Origin: Aldrovandia affinis
Lineage: Eukaryota; Chordata; Actinopteri; Notacanthiformes; Halosauridae
Length of the DNA: 64,000 bases
Assembly (NCBI GenBank): GCA_029706075.1
Contig: JAINUG010000020.1
Span: 6,849,860 to 6,913,859 of the forward strand
Direction: 5' to 3'
The translations under genes were made by a program, and so were the position numbers. Position 1 is the stretch's first letter. Each line of letters starts with the position of its first letter. The notes beneath the pieces were generated by a model. The model was given only the letters and a program-made list of their open reading frames with translations. It was not told where the DNA came from and made no database searches. Below are positions 55,855 to 64,000 of this stretch, one piece after another.

Positions 55855-56925
55855 GTCGTCCTCAGACGAGCTTCCATCGGAGTCTCCAATCTTCTCGGTT
55901 CTCCATACACCCGGCCAGCTCCGAAGAGCTTTCAGCTCCCACATCTGTCTTCAGCACGCCCACGCACGTTAGCACGGGACGTCCCCGCGACCGATGCCCG
56001 TGTGTTGGCTCCCACAGGACCAGCCTACTGACTGGGAGCTCCCGATGTCTGTGGCAGTGGCGGCCAGCTTCATCCTCCTGGATGCTACTTTCTTGCTGAG
56101 CCTCGGCAGCCGCCCCGTACAGGTCCTTGTTGGTAATGTGGATGTTCTGGTCTACGTTCAGAACTGCTCGTAGCATTCTGGTGTAGCACCCATCCAGGGA
56201 CTTCTGCAGGGTGGGCGTCAGGGTCCAGCTTTCGCAGCCATACAGGAGGATAGACTCCACAGTGGCATGGAATAGGCTCAGCTTTATGTGTCGGGAGATT
56301 TGAGCACCACACTCTTGACATACCGTTCAGGGCCCTCCACGCCAGAGCCTTCCTGACCTTAAGGTCCTGCTCTGTGGAGTTCACCCAGGAACCCAGGTAT
56401 TTGAAGTCATTGACCTCTTGCAGAGTGTTGCCTTCTGATGTTGTAATCGGCGGATGGTCCATGTGGATGTTATAGGTGATTACCTCAGTCTTCTTTGCAT
56501 TCAATCTGAGGCCAACCCTAGCACATTCCACCTCCACTCTGTTCAGGAGTTCCTGTGCCTGCTCCACGCGTTCAGACACCAGGCAGATGTCATCTGCGTA
56601 GCCTAGGTCGGCCAGGACTATGCCAGGGCTTCTACTGACTTCCTCGGTGTAATTGTGAAGCCAAGCTCCTGCTCCCGCCCGTTGATGGCTTTCCTAAGCG
56701 CGTAGTCCAGGGCTACGATAAAGAGGAAGGGGCAAGAGTGTCCCCTGCTGCACCCCTGCTAGGATGTCGAACTCCTCGCTGATGCCATCTGGTGTTACAA
56801 CCTTGGCTCTTGTGCCCTTGTACATGGCCTCTATGGCCCGGAGTAGATTCGGGGGGACCCCGTAAGCCTTAAGGATTTTCAGCATTGTGCTTCTGTCTAT
56901 TGAGTCAAATGTCTTTAATAAACTA
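55855..56925 (-). pseudogene. LINE reverse-transcriptase fragment
   Basis: On the minus strand, pieces of ORF2 occur in order: AYGVPPNLLRAIEAMYKGTR and AGVQQG (56694-56885), a YADD catalytic motif in GYADDICLV near 56590, GLRLNAKKTEVITYN and FKYLGSWV (56300-56579), and a C-terminal part with LLYGCESWTLTP and LVLWEPTHGHRSRGRP (55862-56260). Several frame changes separate them. The clade is uncertain. Confidence 0.88.
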
Positions 56926-57436
56926 CTAACTTTTCTCTTTATTTGCTTCTAATGTACATGTAAGTACTCATTAGATTTATTAAAAAGCACTAATATGTTA
57001 TTGAATGAAGATGGTAGGATTGTTTTAAATTATATGATGTCAGGTGTTAAATATGAGGATAATCTTTATTTTGCCATAGTGAGGCAGGCAGGCAGCATCA
57101 GGGGCAGTGAGCAAATCATCATCATCTTCATCATCATCATCACAACATCATCAGAGCAGCAGGGGCAGTCAGCATTATCACCAGAGCGTCAGAGAAGGTC
57201 AAGGTCAGATCAGTACCCCCCAGAGATACATACATTTTAAAAACATAAATGTATTAAAAATACATTAATCTCTCCCTCACTTGCACACACACACACACGC
57301 ACACACTCTCTCTCTCTTTCCCCCCCATGTGACCTTTGACCCTTCCTCTCAGTCCAATCTCAGCAGCTGCTTTTGGCTAAATTCTCCCTTTTGCTTCTGA
57401 AACACATAAACCTATATCCACCCATTCAAACACATA
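56926..57436. other. No gene recognised; (ATC)n run
   Basis: AT-rich with a CAT/ATC trinucleotide stretch at 57117-57150 and a CA run near 57285. Nothing else is seen. Confidence 0.45.
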
Positions 57437-57989
57437 CACTACCGTTCAAAAGTTTGGGATCACCTGCTGGAAACTAGGTTTATCTCATAATTGGCAATGC
57501 TTTACACCGTATACATTTCTGTAAATACTTTAAAATGACAAAAAACACATGTAACAATGAACAAAATGAAAATCAAAGAAATGTTCAAGAAAATTATATT
57601 GAAAATTGAATCTTGGATTCCTCAAAATAGTCACCCTTTGGCGTGAGAATAGCCTCACAAACAGTGGCCATTCGGTTAATAAGTTTTAGCAGGAAATCAC
57701 CCGACATGTTTTCCCAGCTATCCTGCAGCAATTCCCAGAGAAACTTGTGGGTTGCTTTGCTTTGACTCTTCCTTTCCAGTTTGTCCCATACAAGTTCTAT
57801 GGGATTGAGGTCTGGACACTGGGCAGGCCAGGTCTTTAGTTTGAGTTGTTGTTCACATTCCTCCTTCACCAGATAGTTCTTGCACAACTTCAAGGTGTGT
57901 TTCGGGTCGTTATCTTGCTGAAGAATGAAGGAGTGCCCGATTAGCCCTAGTCCAGATGGAAGGTGACCCCAAACTTTTGAACGGTAGTG
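57437..57989 (-). mobile_element. 553-bp Tc1-like deletion derivative, copy 2
   Basis: TA lies at both ends (57435-57436 and 57990-57991) with the same termini as 8001-8553, the same length and the same internal deletion, in opposite orientation. It is next to a CA microsatellite. Confidence 0.93.
57594..57975 (-). pseudogene. Tc1-like transposase, C-terminal half, open frame (copy 2)
   Basis: It is almost identical to the frame at 8025-8405, with the second Asp in QQDNDPKHT and the Glu in NPIELVWDKL. It is open through the element, and the N-terminal half is absent. Confidence 0.88.
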
Positions 57990-57991
57990 TA

Positions 57992-58027
57992 CACACACAC
58001 ATACACACACACATACACATGCATATA

Positions 58028-58059
<32 letters not shown>

Positions 58060-58079
58060 TGCACACACACTCACACAGA

Positions 58080-58134
<55 letters not shown>

Positions 58135-58135
58135 A
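57992..58135. repeat. (CA)n tract
   Basis: CA-rich microsatellite between the Tc1 derivative and the LTR-B copy. ORFs across it are artefacts. Confidence 0.93.
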
Positions 58136-58711
58136 TTGTGGCAGCCCGCTACCTGGCCTCCAACACATGGGAGCCAGAAAACACTACATTTCCCAGCAGG
58201 CCGCAGTACAATGCCTGAAAGAAGTTGAGAGTTTGGGACTAACGAACAGCTGAAGGCCATTTGGAGGCCTATTTGGAGGATAAGTAGGAAAGTGTTTTGG
58301 GAATGTGCAGAGAGAGAACCGTGAAGTCTGTTGACTAGCCGGGATTTGGAGAGAGAGTAAGAAAAGTTAGTTGGATTGTTTGTGTTTGACCTGGATTGTG
58401 TGAGGACCCCCTTTGGATATTGACTACGGACCTGGGGCCTCATTTATAAAAAGTTGTGTAGAAACCATCCTACATTTGATCTAAGATCATTTCTGAAATG
58501 TGCATAAGTGTGATTCAGAGAAACTGAACGTACGCACAAGAAAACGTGCGTACGCCACTCCCCCAGATGTGAAATCACAATCTAAATCACAAATGATCTT
58601 GAAATTGTGCGTAGCTGAATGGTTTTAGATCTCCGCCTTGTAAACACCCCCTAATTAATATCATTAGCATATAAAGGAGCTCGAATCAAAACACAAATTC
58701 TCTACTTGATA

Positions 58712-58927
58712 ATGGCGAGCTGCAAGAAAAATAATTTTAGAGAGGCCGAAATCGAGGTCCTGGTGGCGGAGGTGCAGATACGTGCAGGGACGCTGTTTGG
58801 GAGTCTTTCCAGTGGCTTTACCAGTAATGCCAAGAACGTGGCCTGGCAGTCTGTAGCCCATGCTGTGAATGAGATGGGGGGGCAGCAAAGGTCCATGAAG
58901 GACGTAAAGAAAAAGTGGTCTGATTAA
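58712..58927 (+). CDS. Myb/SANT-like DNA-binding protein of the Harbinger element, short
   Basis: From ATG 58712 the frame reads MASCKKNNFREAEIEVLVAE, then NEMGGQQRSMKDVKKKWSD and a stop (TAA/TGA region at 58925). This is the Myb/SANT-like trihelix module found as the second protein of Harbinger transposons, where it helps bring the nuclease to the termini. The frame stops just after the conserved KKKWSD helix, so it is probably truncated by a stop mutation. Confidence 0.7.
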   Translation: MASCKKNNFREAEIEVLVAEVQIRAGTLFGSLSSGFTSNAKNVAWQSVAHAVNEMGGQQRSMKDVKKKWSD

Positions 58928-59269
58928 AACTGAGGTCAAAATCTCTAATAACTCGTTCCCTTCTTATTGCGCGGTTGGCGATATCTTCGAGAAGTGACAA
59001 TGCTGCCATTCTTCCTCTTGCAAACCACTGCATTATTGGACATTTTATAGCCTATAGATTGACCGAAATGTTTTACACGCGTGGAACCATAATATGTATT
59101 AAATAAATTTCAAGGATGTGTCAATTATGCCAATTGTGGTAGTTTTGGAAAACCAATGTGTGTTTTTGTTTTGTTTTCCACAAGTAGCCTAGTTTATGTT
59201 GTTTTAATTTATTAATAACTTTATTGTGCAAACCATTACATATAGCCTAAGCAATGTGTTCAATCTGGT

Positions 59270-59271
59270 AA

Positions 59272-59346
<75 letters not shown>
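59270..59346. repeat. (CTA)n and (ATA)n microsatellites
   Basis: About 14 CTA units followed directly by about 12 AAT units. A Leu/Ile-run ORF here is an artefact. Confidence 0.95.
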
Positions 59347-59350
<4 letters not shown>

Positions 59351-59398
59351 GAAACAATTAGGCAGCAGACGACATGTTGGCGCTCTTAGATTTCCGAA

Positions 59399-59830
59399 TA
59401 CATTTTACATTTACATTTTAAGCATTTTGCAGATGCTCTTATCCAGAGCGACTTACAATGTGTAGGCTACATTAATACATAGTAGGAACATTCTTAGTAC
59501 GTGCAAGAGATCAGTGCAGTAATACAGCAATAGACATCATTGCAGGCAGCTGCGTACCATACCTGTAACACTGGGAAGGAAAAGATTAGTACATTTTTGT
59601 TTTGTTTTAATGGAGTAAGCAGGGGTAGCCTATATAGTGTTGAGCAAGTAGGCAGTGTGATGACAATTAGCTAGATGTACAGAATTCAGTGGTAGTGGAG
59701 TCTGAAAAGGTGGGTTTTGAGTCTCTTGCGGAAATTGCAAGTGATTCCGCGGTCCTGACCGATTGCGGAAGGTAGTTCCATCACCGAGGGGTCAGGACAG
59801 AGAAGAGACGAGACCGCGAACACCTGCAGT
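59399..59830 (+). repeat. Interspersed repeat with SINE/LINE-type tail
   Basis: It starts 'ACATTTACATTTTAAGCATT', has 'CTCTTATCCAGAGCGACTTA', and matches 165-420 in reverse. It is inserted in the Harbinger element. Its 3' part (59700-59830) is not represented at the window start. Confidence 0.7.
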
Positions 59831-60270
59831 ACTCCAACATTGCCACAAGGAAACATGCGTACGCCAAATTGAAACCTGACGTGGAGCTGAGTACTTTTCC
59901 ATGTCAAAGTTTTTATAAATCTGAACTTTGGCGTGGATTTGAGCGTACGCATGTTCTAAGATCAAATCTGTGCGTAAGTACGTTTTATAAATAAGGCCCC
60001 TGGAGTGCGGAACGGAACTGGACTTTGACACTGGATTGCGGACAATGACGACAAGTAGGATTTGGGACTTTGTGTGTTGGATTCCCCGAATACCCCGCCC
60101 TTTGTTTTGTGTGTTTTTTGTCAAGACTATTTGTTTAATAAATTATTGTTTTGTTTATATACTGCCTCCTCTGGGTTCTTTAACCTGCCTACGCCCTCTG
60201 CAAGGTCCGTGTGTGTCGCCCCACCCCTAGGGACACCACAACATGCATATACATACATACAAAGACACAG

Positions 60271-60301
<31 letters not shown>

Positions 60302-60329
60302 TGGACATACACCCAAATGCACACAGCGG

Positions 60330-60805
60330 TAAACTGCCAGAGGTTAAAAAAAGGTTTAGGTTACCAAAAACTGAAAAATAATGTATATTTTTCAAACCTG
60401 TCAAACCTGCAGCTCGAAGTCTTCTCTTCACAGTTGAAACTGAGACTTCCTTATTTCGACCAGTGTTAAGCTGTGCTTGAAGCTGTTGTCCTGTGAGCCA
60501 CCTTTCACGCAAGCTGTTGACTCTCAGAAACTTGTCTTCTGATTTTGTTGTGGCTTTGGGTTTGCCAGACCTCTTCCTGTCAGAGATTCCTCCAGTTTCC
60601 AAGTGCCTTTTGACGGTGTAGGAAACTACTCACTGCCAAAAAATTGACGTTATTTTTCAGTTTTTGGTAACCTAAACTTTTTTAAGCTTCTGGCAGTTTA
60701 GAGCTTACCATTGTACCATTTCAGGTTATTCACTGGACTTGAACTGCTTAAATTTCAGTAAAAACTGGAAAATGGGGGTGCTCTAAAACATTTGACAGGT
60801 AGTGT
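60330..60805 (-). mobile_element. Tc1-like element fragment with helix-turn-helix part
   Basis: The right terminus (about 60730-60805) and a minus-strand frame (60395-60602: ETGGISDRKRSGKPKATTKS, then STVKRRLRAAGLTG) give the N-terminal DNA-binding domain of a Tc1-like transposase. The left terminus and catalytic domain are missing; the left part ends in a CA-rich tract. Confidence 0.8.
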
Positions 60806-62300
60806 ATATACACACACATTAATTCACTCCCCCCACACACACAAACACACACACATAGACACAAACACGTAAACTGAACACTCCTACACACACACACAAA
60901 CACACACTAGCAGATCATTTATTTTTACGTTGGTACGTCACTGCAATGTTATGAGAGCATTTGCTCTATGCCTGATGGGTCTGTCTCGCCGCCCCTCAGC
61001 CCAATCCGGTGGGGTCATGGCTCTGGGAAACTGAGGGTCTCGTTCCAAACTACGTGTTCAAACAGGCCTCCCTGTGTTCCTATGGGTCTGTACCACGTTT
61101 GACACATTGCAGCCCGTGGTGTCTATATCATGCTCAATACCTTAGAGACTATTTCTATACCATGTTGGACACATTAGAGATTGGTTCCACGATCCTTCCC
61201 CACTTTGATTCCCCAGGTCATCACTGCAAGTGAGAATTGAGTTTTCAGTTGACCTACCTGTTTAAACAAAGGATAAATAAATAAATGAGTCAGACACACA
61301 AAATCACACTCATATCGGCAGTAACAGTGAACAGTAACTGGGGTGACTGAGCTTTAATTTATTTAATTTATTTAATATATCAGGACTGTAGCAAAGGTAT
61401 TGTTACAATGTAAAAAAAAGAAAGAATCCGATGCATTGTGCTTATAGCCAAAGGCTAATTTCAAATGCCTGTCCCCAATAAACAACAGAAAAATAAAACT
61501 ATGCATCAAAAAAATACAAAATAAATGAAATAAAATCCATGCACAAACACGTGTAGGTATAAAACATGACTGGTTCATCCTCAGATCTAGCCACACCTTC
61601 AGGTCAAAGGTCGCTTACTCTTCCGTAGACTTGTGTCACGGGTGACAGGGTCAACAGGGGTCAAATCAAACAGAGTGGTGGACTATGGGGGTGGGGGGGT
61701 GGACCGAGCTCTCCCCTCTGGCCTCATTTCACCTTTTCTTTATTTAATCGCCAGGGACCACGTGCAATGTTTAGCGGAAATGTCATTGTTAGTTTTATTG
61801 TAGCAGGTTTAGCCATGGCTTATAAAGGCTAACCTGCAGCCCCCTGGGCAGGTTGCGGGCACAAAGATACAGACGTAGCACAATGGCCGAATAACAACAG
61901 AACATACAAGTGGACACAGATGACGCATCAATACCAACAATAGATAATATGGTTGCAAGATTAGAACAATGTGTTTGGTGCATTTAAATTCAGTTCAGGG
62001 GTAATATTTGTGAGTGGCAGATGTGTACACAGGTAGAGAAAATAGGCGTGATGGGCCTTGGGTCATGCTCAACCTTTTCCTGAGAAAGTTCTCCAGCTCA
62101 AGCTCTGTGGGCCTTTAATAGTATCAGAAGAGATACGGATGAAGAGAGAGCTTTTGTAGTACATACTGCCGTGGCTCTCTACCAGGAATAAAACATTTAG
62201 AAAACTTTTAAATACCTTACATTTCAGATGAAAGGACAACTATTCTATAGGATGAAAGATGCTCTGGAGAATCATTAAAACCAGCAGTGAAGCTTTCTGC
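60806..62300. other. No gene recognised
   Basis: CA-rich to 60910, then single-copy sequence. Small ORFs at 61009-61233 and 61372-61983 have no recognisable similarity or splice context. Confidence 0.45.
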
Positions 62301-62303
62301 AGA

Positions 62304-62316
62304 GAGAGAGATAGAT

Positions 62317-62394
<78 letters not shown>

Positions 62395-62410
62395 GAGAGA
62401 GGCGGAGAGA
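62304..62410. repeat. (GA)n microsatellite
   Basis: About 45 GA units with GCGGAGAGAG variants at the end. Arg/Glu and Leu/Ser repeat ORFs on the two strands are artefacts. Confidence 0.95.
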
Positions 62411-62972
62411 AAAATCGGCCAAATAACAGCTCTCTCCCTAAACGCTGTGGGCTCAAAGCTTTTAGTAGAAGAGCAGAGAGCTCTGTGCACTTAGGCCTTC
62501 AGAGCATTACAGGGACAGTCAAAACGTCTCCACACCCTGAACACAATGGCAGCACTTCTCCTGCACAGAATATCAACATTCACAATTCGTCCTTTGATGG
62601 CGAAACTTTAAAACGCTGACGAGATGCAGGCCCCATTTCTCAGCACTGAGCTCTTTGCTCAAAAGAGAAGATGTCCGTAAGCACTGGCACAGGACCAGTT
62701 AACTCTACCCAAATCCTAACCTTAACCCTTAGGAAGAACGACATAAAACTGACTCCAGACCGGGGGGGTCCCTAAAGTAAATGGGCGATGTTGTGTTTAG
62801 GTTAGTTCGTGTTCAACCGTAACGCCTTACTCCATGTGTGAGACCCCACGACCCCATTAGAACAGAGAGAGAATGTCCTGCTTTGTTTTTATTCCCACCA
62901 TCAGGGGAAGCATGTTGGGAACCATAACCCTAAGAATAGATACCCCTTTCCCAATGCAAAGTGACTAATTAT
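62411..62972. other. No gene recognised
   Basis: Single-copy sequence with no ORF or repeat I can support. Confidence 0.4.
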
Positions 62973-63125
62973 AGCTGGAACCAGGCTGGGCCATTATACC
63001 TCTTTCCCACCGTAGAGCTGGAACCAGGCTGGCTCATTAAAGCCCTTTCCCACTGTAGAGCTGCACCAGACTGTCTCATTATAGCCCTTTCCCAATGTAG
63101 AGCTGGAACCAGGCTGGCTTATTAG
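62973..63125 (-). repeat. 43-bp minisatellite, inverted relative to 50038-50215
   Basis: About 3.5 units contain 'GTAGAGCTGGAACCAGGCTG'. Read on the minus strand, each unit gives GGTTCCAGCTCTAC followed by GGGAAAGGGCT, matching the array 13 kb away. Confidence 0.9.
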
Positions 63126-63429
63126 ACTCCCCCACACACAGCACTCTTGTTTCCTAAGGACAAGACATTAATACAATATAACATATAATAATGAATGATG
63201 CTAATAATAACAACAACATTAGTATTGTTGTATACATGTATAATAAGGCTTTGAATTCACAATTGTCTTTTATGGCTCCATTGTGTGCGCCGTTGTGTCC
63301 AGTAGCAAGAATGACAACAGACTATTTTCCGCGAGGCGGTACACAGCGCGCGGTGTCCGTGTCTCACTTCCTGTGTTCAAGTCGCATTCGCTGCGCTCTG
63401 GATCCACAGTGAGACACTGACCTGTCCGT

Positions 63430-63675
63430 AATTCAGTTCAGTAGAGAGAGAGGGGGGAGTGGGTGAGAGGAGGCTGCCTTTTCATACCGAGGCACAGAAG
63501 AGCAGGAGAGAGAGCAGGCGTACTGTATGGAAGGGGGAGACAGCAGGGGGCACGCGGACAAAAAACATAAAGAGGACAATAATTAATACCGAACCCTCCC
63601 TCCATCATCGTTCAATCAGACTACATCGGACCCGAAGCGCTTTCGTTGGCTTTATCCACACCCATGGGTTAACAG
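63430..63675 (+). other. Candidate 5' untranslated first exon of a gene to the right
   Basis: The region after 63280 is richer in CpG than its surroundings, purine-rich at 63440-63540, and ends in a strong donor (AACAG before GTAAGCC at 63676). No long frame starts here. The pattern fits a non-coding first exon with the body beyond the window. This is inference only. Confidence 0.3.
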
Positions 63676-64000
63676 GTAAGCCAGGTCTCGCTGTATTTTG
63701 CCCGCATTTCTATCGCTATTAGTTTCGTTTTCTTGCTCTATATTTACTAAAAATCTTCCCGATGTGTCTACGCTGTGCTCATGTTTTCAATCTAATTTTA
63801 CATTCAAATAGTGAAGTACGCGCGTGTCGTAATAGGCTATCTTGCATGTTTTTTTGTTGTTTTTTTACAATGTAATAACTACGGGGTAACCGTCTATGAG
63901 ACTGTTACACAAGTTAAAGAGGCAGTGTAAGTTTAGTCTCTGAAGGCGCATCGGTTTTACCACTCAACATCTGTATCCTGTACGGCATACATTAGTGTTT
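63676..64000. other. Possible intron start, nothing recognised
   Basis: Sequence after the donor at 63676 to the window end is AT-moderate with no recognised repeat. Confidence 0.35.

Larger units (their letters stand above)
58435..59999 (+). mobile_element. PIF/Harbinger-type element
   Basis: Termini GGGCCTCATTTATAAAA and TTTTATAAATAAGGCCC lie inside 3-bp repeats CTG (58432-58434 and 60000-60002), as expected for PIF/Harbinger. It encodes a Myb/SANT-like protein start but I find no DDE nuclease gene. An interspersed repeat (59399-59830) and CTA/ATA microsatellites occupy its right half. Confidence 0.82.
58137..60240 (+). mobile_element. Solo LTR, family LTR-B, split by a Harbinger element
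   Basis: It begins TGTGGCAGCCC, ends GGGACACCACA and is flanked by ACAT (58133-58136 and 60241-60244). Without the nested element it is about 536 bp, with AATAAA near 60138. It is homologous to 15799-17732. Confidence 0.87.

Noticed and set aside
62217..62619. Arg/Glu-rich and Leu/Ser-rich ORFs
   Set aside because: They are translations of the (GA)n microsatellite.

Overview
The window looks like gene-poor, transposon-rich nuclear DNA of a ray-finned (teleost-type) fish; I cannot name the species. The evidence is the mix of Tc1-like, hAT, piggyBac and PIF/Harbinger DNA elements, chromodomain and non-chromodomain Ty3/gypsy elements, LINE remnants, a tRNA-derived SINE with the fish 'GTCGCTCTGGATAAGAGC' tail, long (GT)n tracts, and spliced exons of a decayed vertebrate uckl1 gene.

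Layout. Positions 1-495 are single-copy flank with an old interspersed repeat. Positions 496-24570 and 24571-48247 are two head-to-tail copies (units 1 and 2) of one segment. Their shared parts are nearly identical and the breakpoints lie in (GT)n tracts. Each unit carries, in order: a Tc1 remnant, a terminal exon of an unrecognised protein gene on the minus strand, a candidate solo LTR, an 18-bp minisatellite, a hAT element with a BED-finger remnant, a fold-back element, a Tc1-like element, and uckl1 pseudo-exons on the plus strand ending in a stop codon and poly(A) signal. The units differ mainly by later events. Unit 1 gained a piggyBac-like fragment hosting a decayed chromodomain gypsy, a solo LTR hosting a piggyBac-type element, a solo LTR inside the hAT, and a LINE hosting a palindromic hAT. 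Unit 2 gained a solo LTR hosting an almost intact 8.7-kb gypsy element and a 68-bp SINE-tail retroposon. Positions 48248-64000 are not duplicated and hold microsatellites, minisatellites, a Tc1/IS630-like element, a LINE fragment, a second copy of a deleted Tc1 family, a solo LTR hosting a Harbinger element, and a few possible first exons.

Most notable points: (1) the minus-strand exon differs between units by about 40 of 417 coding bases, nearly all amino-acid changing, while flanking intron differs by roughly 1%; (2) the young gypsy has a slippery heptamer next to the gag stop followed by a stem-loop, a textbook -1 frameshift layout, and a tRNA-His-like primer site; (3) the chromodomain gypsy has only 2 nt between LTR and gag start codon and carries a 10-nt LTR match suggesting self-priming; (4) uckl1 was broken by a 14-nt deletion before the duplication; (5) a hAT copy carries two near-perfect hairpins of about 150 and 57 bp per arm.

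I see no rRNA, functional tRNA gene, CRISPR array or operon. Apart from the minus-strand exon pair and possible first exons, every recognisable coding segment is transposon-derived or pseudogenic.
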